The notes: generated by a model from the letters alone, not told the origin. Counted from the first letter of the stretch, positions 1-7,228 are shown. The stretch is 10,156 bases of DNA from an uncultured Mycoplasmatota bacterium (GCA_900553435.1 USDC01000014.1:1-10156), one strand, 5' to 3'. Translations and numbers: made by a program.

Positions 1-657
1 AAAACACTTTTATTATTTTCTCTTATATTTATTATTACAGGTTGTAATGTAAATTATGAATTGAATCTTGAAAACGGTAAAATAGAAGAAAATATAATTA
101 TGGAATTTGATAAAAAAGATTGTAATGATGAAGGTATAGTATGTGAGACATATGTTAGAAATACATTAAATTCTCTTCATTCTTTAGATAGTTATCCTGA
201 GTATAGTTATGATTATAAAGAAAACGGAAATAATGCTATACTAGAATTAAGTTATTTATACGATTCTTTAGAAGAATGGAAAGAACATAACCCTTATGAA
301 ACTTTGTTTAATGACGTTTTAATAACAAAAAACAAACTAAAATTAAGTGGTTATGCTCAAGATACTGAAAGATCACTTACATCAAATTACAAAGTAACGT
401 TACGTACAGATAGAGAAGTTAATGTTTCAAACGCTAACAGTGTTGATAAGGCAAGAGGAATTTACAAATGGGAATTTGCATCGAATTCACAAAATATTAA
501 TATAGATATCGAATTTGCAGATATCAATAAAGCATCTCCAATTAATACAATGCAAGATATATTTATAACAGTTTTAATTGTCATTGGAATACTTTCTTTA
601 GTTGGAATAATTTTCTTATTTGTTAAACTTAAAATAAAAAACTCAAATAAAATTTAA
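1..657 (+). CDS. Membrane-anchored lipoprotein, LppM-like (5' end outside window)
   Basis: The reading frame is open from the first base, so the start lies upstream; 218 residues are visible. The first 15 form the end of a lipoprotein signal peptide: a hydrophobic run followed by the lipobox ITGC, with Cys15 the predicted lipidated residue. A TTG at 61 could be taken as a start, but it would cut off this clear signal, so I reject it. The mature part is polar and beta-rich in character, with two cysteines (41, 48). A segment near 139-170 (NVSNANSVDKARGIYKWEF) resembles the N...W pattern of LppM/DUF3153-type lipoproteins. Residues about 186-209 form one transmembrane helix followed by a Lys-rich tail, so the protein would be held outside the membrane at both ends. 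The LppM link is a resemblance from memory, not proven. The stop codon overlaps the first codons of the WXG100-like remnant. Confidence 0.8.
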   Translation, partial: KTLLLFSLIFIITGCNVNYELNLENGKIEENIIMEFDKKDCNDEGIVCETYVRNTLNSLHSLDSYPEYSYDYKENGNNAILELSYLYDSLEEWKEHNPYETLFNDVLITKNKLKLSGYAQDTERSLTSNYKVTLRTDREVNVSNANSVDKARGIYKWEFASNSQNINIDIEFADINKASPINTMQDIFITVLIVIGILSLVGIIFLFVKLKIKNSNKI

Positions 658-784
658 TATTTCAAAATTTCCAGCTTTCTATGAATCAGTTCAAAACTAT
701 GCTAAATTTCTAGATCAAACAGTTGAAACTTATAAACAAGCAGATTCATCAATCGCTGGAGGAGCAGACGGGTTAGCTAATTAG
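656..784 (+). pseudogene. C-terminal remnant of a WXG100/ESAT-6-like protein
   Basis: A frame different from the lipoprotein gene is open from 638 and ends at TAG 782-784. It has no start codon or ribosome site. From 656 it reads 42 residues of convincing protein: an amphipathic helix (FPAFYESVQNYAKFLDQTV), then YKQAD, then a short Ser/Ala/Gly-rich end. This is how WXG100-family proteins finish: a second helix, a Y-x-x-x-D/E motif that acts as a type VII secretion signal, and a small-residue tail. The N-terminal helix and the W-x-G turn are absent. The neighbouring lipoprotein gene occupies the place where they should be. I infer a deletion that fused the 3' end of a WXG100 gene to the end of the lipoprotein gene. 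The gene's terminator survives. Family assignment is by pattern only. Confidence 0.6.
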
Positions 785-796
785 TTAGCCTTTTTT
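771..796 (+). terminator. Rho-independent terminator of the WXG100 remnant
   Basis: The arms ggttagctaa (771-780) and ttagttagcc (781-790) pair along their length with two G-U wobbles; the innermost pairs open to form the loop. Six T follow at 791-796. The TAG stop of the remnant lies inside the hairpin. It should also end transcription of the upstream lipoprotein gene and insulate the next promoter. Confidence 0.85.
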
Positions 797-798
797 AA

Positions 799-827
799 TT
801 TACATAAATTATTTAAAATGATATAAT
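799..827 (+). promoter_or_regulatory. Sigma-A-type promoter of the virD4-like gene
   Basis: A -35 TTTACA (799-804) and a perfect -10 TATAAT (822-827) are 17 bases apart, with the extended -10 TG at 819-820. Transcription would start near 834, leaving a leader of about 23 bases that holds GGAGG (846-850), six bases before the ATG at 857. Confidence 0.85.
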
Positions 828-856
828 AAAAATGTTAAAATGTTTGGAGGTAAATA

Positions 857-3334
857 ATGAAACTTAAATTTAGAGCTGATCCTAAAGATGTTGTTATATT
901 TATAATTTTTGCAATATTTTTACTTTATTTAGTAGCGATCGCAGTAGTTAATTTGCATTCATTTTCTACGAGTACTAGATTTGCAGGTTTAAATCCACTT
1001 CCTGCGTTTGCACCTAATTTATTACTTCCAACAATTGCTTTTTATTTTCTTGCTTTAGTTGGTGTTTCTATGGGGATATCTTCATACTTTTTTGAAAGAG
1101 AAAAAGGTTTTGGATATACAAGTCAAAAGAAGAAGGAAACAGGTTACACTAGATGGGCTAAAGATAAAGAAATTAAAGAAGATGAAAACGTTGAACACGT
1201 TAATTTAGGGGAAGATACCTTACCATATGGCGGAACTCCACTCGTTTTAAATAAAACAGAAGCCTGGTTAGATACAGATGATACTCATAGCTTAATTATT
1301 GGTTCAACAGGTAGTGGTAAGACACAATGCTTTATTTTACCTACATTAAAAATTTTAGCTAAAGCTGGAGAAAGTATTATAGTAACAGACCCTAAAGGTG
1401 AAATATATCATAAAACTGCAGGAATGTTAAAAGATAAAGGGTATAAAATAATCTTACTTAATTTTAGAGAACCTCAAAGAGGAAACTCATGGAGTCCGTT
1501 TTCTCTTCCATATAGATATTTTAAAAGTGGGGATAAAGATAAAGCAACCGAACTTATTGAAGACCTTGCTAATAACACTATAAAAGATGTTGATAGTAAA
1601 GCTGATCCGTTTTGGCAAGATGCTGCAGCTGACTATTTTACAGCTCTAACTTTAGGTCTTTTTGAGGATGCGGAAGAAGACCAAGCAAACTTTAATAGTA
1701 TTAACTTAATGGAAACACTTGGTAATGAAAGATATCAAGGTGGAACTTATCTTCAACATTATTTTAAAAGTAAAGGTGAACTACACCCAGCATATATCGC
1801 AGGATCTACTACAATAAATGCGCCACAAGAAACAAGAGCTTCAATTATATCTTCATTTAGACAAAAGATAAAAATATTTTCTTCACGAGATTCACTTAGT
1901 GAAATGTTAAGTGAAAGTGATTTTGATTATGAAACTATAGGTAAAGAAAAAACAGCAGTTTTCTTAATCATACATGATGAAAAGAAAACATACCATCCAC
2001 TTGCAACTATATTTGTTAAACAAGCATATGAAGCACTTGTTAATGTTGCTCATCATTCACCTAAGGGTAAACTTCCAGTAAGAACAAATTTTTTACTTGA
2101 TGAGTTTTCAAACATGCCAGCTATAACAGATGTAGATGCAATGGTATCGGCTGCTCGTAGTAGGTCAATAAGATTTAACTTTATCATTCAAAACTACTCT
2201 CAATTGTCAAAAACTTATGGACAAGATATCGCAGAAACTATAAAAGGTAATTGTACTAATACTTATTTTTTAAGTACATCTGAATTAAAAGCCTTAGAAG
2301 AATTTAGTAAACTTTGTGGAGAACTTAAACCTAAGAAAAACAAAGATAAACCAGATGATCCAATAAGACCACTTGTTACAGTAAGTGATCTTCAACAATT
2401 AGATAAATTTCAATTTGTTATTAAAAGGTTAAGATGCATGCCATTTAAAACAAAATTTGCCGCAGATTTCCAAATACAAAAAGCAAACGGTTGGGGTGCA
2501 ACTTACGATGAGGTAGATTATCCAACAAGAACTCCTCATGAAATAAAAGTATTTAATATAAAAGATTTTGTTAAAAAAGAAGCCGCAGAAAATATAGAAA
2601 ATCAATTAAACACACCAGACTTTATGAATCAAAATTCTGCGTTTAAAACTCCAAATATGGGATTATCTTCTGGTGGCGGAATACCAGATATGGATGAATT
2701 TATTAAAAGTATTGATGAGACTATTGCTAAACTAGAAGAGGAAGAGAAAAAAGAAAAAGAACGTTTAGAAAAGGAAAAGAAGGACAAAGAAAAAATAGAA
2801 AATCAACCTAAAGAAGAAAAACAAGACAACGCAAAAGTTTTACCTTCTGATATATTAGAAGAATTAACAAAAGCTAATATTTCTAATATTGAAGACAAAA
2901 ACAAACATGAAGAAAAAATAGTAAAACAAGAAGTGCCTAAGCAAGAAATAAAAGAAGAAATGCCTAAACAAGAAGAAAAGAAAATTCCAAATGTCTTTGC
3001 AACTGAACCTAAAACTAGCGAAGAAGAAACAAGAGATTTATTTAAAGAAATATTATCTAAAGACAAAAAACTTGAAACAGAAGCACCTAAAGTTGAAACT
3101 AAACAACCTATAGAAACTAATGTTAAAGAAAACATTATTTCAAAAGAAAATATATTTGAACCAGAAAAAACAAATAATATTTCAAATTCAACACCTAAAG
3201 AAGAAACTCTTGAAGAGCAAATTAGCGAAAAACCAAAAATTAATGTTGATGTTGATAGCATTATAGTTGATGATAATGTAACAGACGATCAATTCTTTGA
3301 TGATTTCTTTGGGGACGATGATGATGATTTTTAA
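857..3334 (+). CDS. VirD4/TraG-like type IV coupling ATPase with long acidic tail
   Basis: This is an 825-aa P-loop ATPase of the VirD4/TraG/TraD family, the inner-membrane motor that in conjugation and type IV secretion recruits substrates and feeds them to the channel. Two transmembrane helices lie at about 11-33 and 50-78. The Walker A motif GSTGSGKT is at 149-156, followed by VTDPKGE (177-183). Walker B LLDEF is at 413-417, and the conserved QNYSQL motif at 445-450 follows the SAARSRSIRF segment. The ATPase region ends near 570. The last 250 residues are a low-complexity Lys/Glu/Pro-rich tail, ending in an Asp-rich tip (DDFFGDDDDDF). The start is supported by GGAGG six bases upstream. It is a single-gene unit with its own promoter and terminator; no relaxase, VirB4, VirB6 or pilus gene is next to it. 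It may be a remnant or orphan of an integrative element, or serve a non-conjugative system. The family is near certain, the cellular role is not. Confidence 0.93.
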   Translation: MKLKFRADPKDVVIFIIFAIFLLYLVAIAVVNLHSFSTSTRFAGLNPLPAFAPNLLLPTIAFYFLALVGVSMGISSYFFEREKGFGYTSQKKKETGYTRWAKDKEIKEDENVEHVNLGEDTLPYGGTPLVLNKTEAWLDTDDTHSLIIGSTGSGKTQCFILPTLKILAKAGESIIVTDPKGEIYHKTAGMLKDKGYKIILLNFREPQRGNSWSPFSLPYRYFKSGDKDKATELIEDLANNTIKDVDSKADPFWQDAAADYFTALTLGLFEDAEEDQANFNSINLMETLGNERYQGGTYLQHYFKSKGELHPAYIAGSTTINAPQETRASIISSFRQKIKIFSSRDSLSEMLSESDFDYETIGKEKTAVFLIIHDEKKTYHPLATIFVKQAYEALVNVAHHSPKGKLPVRTNFLLDEFSNMPAITDVDAMVSAARSRSIRFNFIIQNYSQLSKTYGQDIAETIKGNCTNTYFLSTSELKALEEFSKLCGELKPKKNKDKPDDPIRPLVTVSDLQQLDKFQFVIKRLRCMPFKTKFAADFQIQKANGWGATYDEVDYPTRTPHEIKVFNIKDFVKKEAAENIENQLNTPDFMNQNSAFKTPNMGLSSGGGIPDMDEFIKSIDETIAKLEEEEKKEKERLEKEKKDKEKIENQPKEEKQDNAKVLPSDILEELTKANISNIEDKNKHEEKIVKQEVPKQEIKEEMPKQEEKKIPNVFATEPKTSEEETRDLFKEILSKDKKLETEAPKVETKQPIETNVKENIISKENIFEPEKTNNISNSTPKEETLEEQISEKPKINVDVDSIIVDDNVTDDQFFDDFFGDDDDDF
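2931..2978 (+). repeat. Imperfect 27-base tandem repeat in the virD4 tail
   Basis: Two similar units begin at 2931 and 2958, encoding (V/M)PKQE followed by Lys/Glu residues. Similar Pro-Lys-Glu blocks (QPKEEK, TPKEET) recur elsewhere in the tail. This looks like a slowly expanding low-complexity linker rather than a folded repeat domain. Confidence 0.5.
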
Positions 3335-3357
3335 GCCTTTATATTTAAGGCTTTTTT
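3333..3357 (+). terminator. Rho-independent terminator after the virD4-like gene
   Basis: Arms AAGCCTT (3333-3339) and AAGGCTT (3347-3353) enclose a 7-base loop, with a T run at 3352-3357. The hairpin begins inside the TAA stop codon. The T run runs directly into the next promoter, so the two signals share bases. Confidence 0.85.
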
Positions 3358-3380
3358 AAATGTTTTAAATATGTTATAAT
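3352..3380 (+). promoter_or_regulatory. Promoter of the Ycf46 four-gene operon
   Basis: A perfect TATAAT (3375-3380) carries the extended -10 TG at 3372-3373. The -35 position (about 3352-3357) is only a T run shared with the preceding terminator, so the extended -10 probably carries the promoter. The start would be near 3387, giving a leader of about 16 bases that contains AAGGTGGGG (3392-3400). Confidence 0.7.
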
Positions 3381-3402
3381 TTTGTTAAAAGAAGGTGGGG
3401 AC

Positions 3403-5112
3403 ATGAGTAACGAGGCAGTAGTTTTAAGTGAGGCAAATTTAGATATTTTGGAAAAGAATTTAAACTCACTTGCTAATAATTTAGGTAGTTTATCTACTAA
3501 TATGTCTAGTGTTGATACTAAAGTTAATAAAGTCACTGATACAGTTAAAACTTTAGAAGAAGAAATAAAAAATTTTATGTTTGAAATAAGAGAAAGTACA
3601 ATTGTTTCTAACGCAAAACAAAGTATTTTAATGTCTCAAAGTGAACTTGATAAAAAATATGGACATTATGATAATATTAGAAGAGAAGTAAATGGACTTT
3701 TAGAAGCAACTGACTTAAATACAATTAAAAAGTCAACAATAGAAGCATTAAGTGAAAAAACATTACTTAATACTCCTACATATTGGCTAAGCCCAGCACT
3801 AGTAGCACTTTGTGCATGGTTTACTAACAACAAAGACCTAGCATCAAGAGCAGTAAATGAAGCACTTAAAAGAGATGATGAAAAGACTAGTTTACTTTTT
3901 TCATTACTTCATTTGCGTGCTAAAAGAAATAGTGCAGCTTTATTATGGCTAAAAAGATATATTGATAAACAGAACCCTAAAAATATTGAAAACATGTTTA
4001 TAATTGTACTTGATGCAGTATCAAGTGGTGTATTTGGACCAGATGCAAAAACCTATATTATTGGAAAACTAGAAGAATGGATTAAACTTTTAAGTAACAA
4101 TGAAAAAATAAAAACTACTGAAAAAAATAGATGGAAAGATAAGTTTGCATCTCTTACAGTTGAAAATAAAGATTTAGTTTTTCCATATTTAGAAAAATAC
4201 ACAACTACAAGTGTTGATATTAAAAATTCATTTGATAAAAACACATCAAGAAAAAATATTTATGATTTTTTAAATAATATAACTAACAAAAATAATGATG
4301 AAGAATTAGTTAATAAAAAAATTGATAAAATAATTAATTTATTAGTATTTAATTATGAAAATGAAGAACTTGCATTAAAAAAAGAAATAGAAAAAAACAA
4401 ACTAATAATATCATTAAACGGAAATTTAACTAAAGCAAATAAAATGTTTGAAACTTCAAGTCTAGCTTTTCAAGAAAAAACAGACATTCTAACACTCATT
4501 ACAAATATACTTCTTGTTGATATAGAAACATTACCGGAAACTAAAAAATTAGCACTTGCACTCTCTAAAGATATTATTATAGAGGCTTATAATGAGTATA
4601 TAGGTAATGATAATGAAAGTGAAATTGAAACGCAAATACAAATTGATAAGTGGACTGCTACAACAATTGATGGTAAAAACGAAAACGAACTTAAAACATC
4701 TTTGAAAAATTATATAAACAAAAAAAATATTCCATATATAAATAGTGAAAAGTTCTTTAATTTTAAAATGATGGTTGCTATTATAATCGCAATAGTCGCA
4801 TGTTTTCTTTTAAGAAGCTTACCGCAATTTATAATTCTTTTTATAGGACTTGCAGTAGCTTACTGTGCATTTGAAGTTTATAATACATATAAAAGAAGAA
4901 ATATGAAAATAAGTAGAGTAGATAAGGAAATAAAAGATGCATTTATTATTCTAGAAAATATTATTTGTGAAATAGTAGATTATAATTACATGGTTAAAGA
5001 AAGTAAAAACGTAAATAATGAAATAATAACATTTTTAAGTAGTTTAGATTATAAAAATTATTCTAATGTAAATGTAGAAAGAAATATAAGTGTAGGTGGA
5101 TTTAATGGATAA
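3403..5112 (+). CDS. 569-aa coiled-coil and helical-repeat membrane protein, first gene of the operon
   Basis: I chose the ATG at 3403, placed just after AAGGTGGGG. A TTG at 3382 is in frame, but it lies upstream of the predicted transcription start. Residues about 10-70 form a coiled coil with heptad Leu/Val, followed by a polar helical stretch (KKYGHYDNIRREVNGLLEA, near 84-102). Residues about 125-230 look like an all-helical TPR-type region, with the striking segments YWLSPALVALCAWF (127-140), KRDDEKTSLLF (156-166) and LDAVSSGVFGPD (203-214). A Lys/Asn-rich helical part follows. Two closely spaced transmembrane helices (about 455-471 and 475-493) form a hairpin, and a short helical cytoplasmic tail ends the protein. 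There is no signal peptide, so both large parts should be cytosolic. I do not recognise a named domain. The conserved-looking core suggests a family found in other Bacillota. It may be the membrane platform for the products of the coupled downstream genes. Confidence 0.85.
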   Translation: MSNEAVVLSEANLDILEKNLNSLANNLGSLSTNMSSVDTKVNKVTDTVKTLEEEIKNFMFEIRESTIVSNAKQSILMSQSELDKKYGHYDNIRREVNGLLEATDLNTIKKSTIEALSEKTLLNTPTYWLSPALVALCAWFTNNKDLASRAVNEALKRDDEKTSLLFSLLHLRAKRNSAALLWLKRYIDKQNPKNIENMFIIVLDAVSSGVFGPDAKTYIIGKLEEWIKLLSNNEKIKTTEKNRWKDKFASLTVENKDLVFPYLEKYTTTSVDIKNSFDKNTSRKNIYDFLNNITNKNNDEELVNKKIDKIINLLVFNYENEELALKKEIEKNKLIISLNGNLTKANKMFETSSLAFQEKTDILTLITNILLVDIETLPETKKLALALSKDIIIEAYNEYIGNDNESEIETQIQIDKWTATTIDGKNENELKTSLKNYINKKNIPYINSEKFFNFKMMVAIIIAIVACFLLRSLPQFIILFIGLAVAYCAFEVYNTYKRRNMKISRVDKEIKDAFIILENIICEIVDYNYMVKESKNVNNEIITFLSSLDYKNYSNVNVERNISVGGFNG

Positions 5113-5278
5113 TGAAAAAAATATAAAAACAGAAAATACAAATGAAAGTGTTTTTATAAAAGAAGAAGAAAAAGAAAAACCAGAAGAAACAAAAGATGAG
5201 TTCATAAATAACTTACCAGATTGGGATTTACTTCCTCCAATGATAGGAGTAGAAAGGGGAAAAGATGACATATTATGA
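5105..5278 (+). CDS. 57-aa acidic microprotein with a C-terminal PDWDLLPP motif
   Basis: The ATG at 5105 overlaps the end of the preceding gene by 8 bases and sits five bases after AGGTGG (5094-5099). A GTG at 5096 lies within that ribosome site and is rejected. The first 35 residues are a Lys/Glu/Asn-rich, probably unstructured stretch. The rest (INNLPDWDLLPPMIGVERG) is hydrophobic, proline-bounded and holds the only Trp, as expected of a short binding peptide. It has no membrane segment or signal peptide. The TGA stop lies 14 bases inside the next gene, so translation is coupled on both sides. I infer an adaptor or tethering peptide that docks on one of the operon's other products, most likely the AAA+ ATPase or the helical-repeat protein. 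No family is recognised. Confidence 0.72.
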   Translation: MDNEKNIKTENTNESVFIKEEEKEKPEETKDEFINNLPDWDLLPPMIGVERGKDDIL

Positions 5279-5714
5279 ATGGGTAATGCTTTTTGACGAA
5301 ATAAAAAAAAGCCCTAGGAATGACAAATATTTAGAAAAATTAAAAACTTTATCTACTTCTTATGAGGGGAATGCTAAAACACTTTTTGTAAATCATATAG
5401 TGGATGTAATTAATACACGTCTTAAAAACACATTAGATTCATTTTTAAATAAAGCACGTAAAACTAATTTTGTTATAGAATCATTATTAGTAGAATTAAA
5501 CGAAATAAAAAAAGAAGTAAATTACTTAAGAGAACTTATTTCATATAGTTATGTACCAGATGATAAAAGAATTGAACTTAAAAATTATCTTAATACTGCT
5601 GTTAGGGGAATAGAAGAATCTATTAAGAAAAGCTTTGATGGAAATACAAATAGTCAAATTGTATTAATGGTTAAAAATTTAAATTTAATGGAGGTAAACA
5701 ATGAATTACAATAA
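5265..5714 (+). CDS. 149-aa helical protein of unknown function
   Basis: The ATG at 5265 follows AAAGGGG (5253-5259) and overlaps the microprotein gene by 14 bases; the stop overlaps the AAA+ gene by 14 bases. The product is soluble, predicted almost all helical, and rich in Lys, Glu, Asn and Leu. It opens with an aromatic patch (YYEWVMLFDEI). The middle (about 70-95) has coiled-coil-like spacing (LLVELNEIKKEVNYLRELI), followed by a helix-breaking VPDD. I recognise no catalytic motif, metal site or transmembrane helix. Its place between the microprotein and the ATPase, with coupled translation, suggests a stoichiometric subunit or adaptor of the same complex. Confidence 0.8.
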   Translation: MTYYEWVMLFDEIKKSPRNDKYLEKLKTLSTSYEGNAKTLFVNHIVDVINTRLKNTLDSFLNKARKTNFVIESLLVELNEIKKEVNYLRELISYSYVPDDKRIELKNYLNTAVRGIEESIKKSFDGNTNSQIVLMVKNLNLMEVNNELQ

Positions 5715-7206
5715 TACAGAAAATTTAATGATAAGATATTTAAAAGCAAGAATTCCATTTATTTCTCTTATAACTTCTGAAAAAAATAGAGCAACTACTC
5801 TTTTAAAAGAAATTGGAGAAAAAAACAATATTAACATAGTAATTCATTCTATGAGTAAAGGATTTATAAATCTCCAAACTAAGGAAGTTGTAAATCCAGA
5901 AAAACTAATAATGGGAGTACTTGATTATATCGCAGAAGAGTTAAAAACTAAAAAGAATATGGTATTTGTTTTAACAGATGTTTCTGAGATTGAAAGTGAT
6001 ACATTTACTGCTAGATATTTTGCTGATGTTGTTAATCTCGCAGAAGCAGCATCATCTTCAATAATTGTAATAACTTCTAGTCCTATTTGGGTACAACTTC
6101 AAAGACTGGGAATGTCTATTGAACTAAACTTGCCAGATGAAGAAGAAATACTTGATATTATTAAAAATATAATCGAACCATATAAAACAATGATTAATAT
6201 AGAATGGGACGAAAATGATTTTAAAGATGCAGCAAATATACTTCTTGGTATAAGCAAAGTAGAAGTTAAAAATGTAATATCTGCTTTAATAGCAAAAGAA
6301 AACATTACAAAAGAAGATTTAAAAGAACTTAAATTTGCAAAAGATAGTTTATTTTCTAATATAAATGGACTTGAAAAAATAGATGTGGAAAAAGATATCG
6401 CTTACGGTGGACTTGAAAACTTAAAACAATGGTTAGATGATAAAAAGAAATTACTTACTCCAGAAAAAAAAGAAATATTAAAACAAAAAGGAATAAGAAC
6501 TCCAAGAGGTGTATTATTACTTGGTGTAAGTGGATGTGGAAAAAGTCTGTCCGCTAAAGCTATCGCAAGTAGGTGGGAATTACCACTTTATAGACTTGAC
6601 TTTGCAACTATTCAAGGAAGATATGTTGGACAAAGTGAGCAACAATTAAAAGAAGCATTTGAAACTGCAGAACACGTTTCTCCTTGTATCTTATGGATTG
6701 ACGAAATTGAAAAAGGGCTTGCTGGAGATGGTAGGGACTCCTCAGGTGTAACTCAAAGATTAATTGGACAGTTTTTATTCTGGTTACAAGAGTGTAGGAA
6801 AGATGTTTTTGTAGTCGCAACAGCTAATAATGTAAATGAACTACCTTCAGAACTTTTAAGAAAAGGAAGATTTGATGAAATGTTCTTTATAGATCTTCCT
6901 ACTAAAAAAGAAAGAAAAGAAATAATTAGCTTGTATTTAAATAAATATTTAAGCATTAAAGTAAATGATGCATATTTAGATAAACTTTCTATTTTAACTG
7001 AAAACTTTAGTGGTTCAGATATAGAATCTAAAATTAGAGAATTAGCTTATAAAATAGTATCTGATAATTTACAAATAACTGAAGAAATACTTACTAATTT
7101 ATTTACAAATGCTGTTTCAAGTTATCAAACTAATAAAGAAAAAATAGACATTGTAAGAAATTGGGCAAAAAATAGAACAGTCCCAGCTTCTAAGAAAGAT
7201 GAATAA
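5701..7206 (+). CDS. Ycf46-type AAA+ ATPase
   Basis: A 501-aa protein with the two-part layout of Ycf46 proteins. Residues about 1-215 are a P-loop-like but degenerate N-terminal region (YLKARIPFISLITSEKNRA; VFVLTDVSE near 88-96) without a Walker A. Residues about 235-470 form an active AAA+ domain: Walker A GVSGCGKS (275-282), a likely pore loop GRYVGQSE (306-313), Walker B ILWIDEIEK (330-338), sensor 1 in VVATANN (371-377), and the LLRKGRFDE segment (385-393) with the likely arginine finger Arg390. The C-terminal IVRNWAKNR is also typical of the family. Ycf46 homologues in chloroplasts and cyanobacteria have been linked to carbon-uptake regulation; their role in Bacillota is unknown. All ATPase residues look intact, so it should act as a hexameric remodelling motor. 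GGAGG at 5690-5694, six bases before the ATG, supports the start. It is the last gene of a coupled operon, with a terminator directly at its stop. Confidence 0.93.
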   Translation: MNYNNTENLMIRYLKARIPFISLITSEKNRATTLLKEIGEKNNINIVIHSMSKGFINLQTKEVVNPEKLIMGVLDYIAEELKTKKNMVFVLTDVSEIESDTFTARYFADVVNLAEAASSSIIVITSSPIWVQLQRLGMSIELNLPDEEEILDIIKNIIEPYKTMINIEWDENDFKDAANILLGISKVEVKNVISALIAKENITKEDLKELKFAKDSLFSNINGLEKIDVEKDIAYGGLENLKQWLDDKKKLLTPEKKEILKQKGIRTPRGVLLLGVSGCGKSLSAKAIASRWELPLYRLDFATIQGRYVGQSEQQLKEAFETAEHVSPCILWIDEIEKGLAGDGRDSSGVTQRLIGQFLFWLQECRKDVFVVATANNVNELPSELLRKGRFDEMFFIDLPTKKERKEIISLYLNKYLSIKVNDAYLDKLSILTENFSGSDIESKIRELAYKIVSDNLQITEEILTNLFTNAVSSYQTNKEKIDIVRNWAKNRTVPASKKDE

Positions 7207-7228
7207 AGCCTTAAAAAAGGCTTTTTTT
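7205..7228 (+). terminator. Rho-independent terminator of the Ycf46 operon
   Basis: Arms AAAGCCTT (7205-7212) and AAGGCTTT (7217-7224) pair perfectly around an AAAA loop, with seven T at 7222-7228. The hairpin begins in the TAA stop. Its stem has nearly the same sequence as the terminator after the virD4-like gene. Confidence 0.9.

Noticed and set aside
636..642. A_AAA_AAC slippery heptamer in the lipoprotein frame
   Set aside because: It is in the correct phase for -1 slippage, but a -1 shift leads to a TAA at 648-650. The WXG100-like frame would need +1, so it does not explain the remnant.
61..657. TTG at 61 as the lipoprotein gene start
   Set aside because: The frame continues upstream through a clear lipobox, and no ribosome site precedes the TTG.
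2803..3261. Open minus-strand frame of 152 codons opposite the virD4 tail
   Set aside because: It mirrors the Lys/Glu-rich low-complexity tail, giving a Ser/Phe/Leu-rich product with no motif. The + strand frame has clear domains and a ribosome site.
3345..3536. Small minus-strand frame over the start of the 569-aa gene
   Set aside because: It has no ribosome site or recognisable motif and lies opposite a promoter and coiled-coil region.
5276..5290. TGA read as Trp (Mycoplasma-type code)
   Set aside because: Reading through would give an ordinary short out-of-frame extension over the next gene. Trp is encoded by TGG throughout, and the TGA position fits a coupled overlap.
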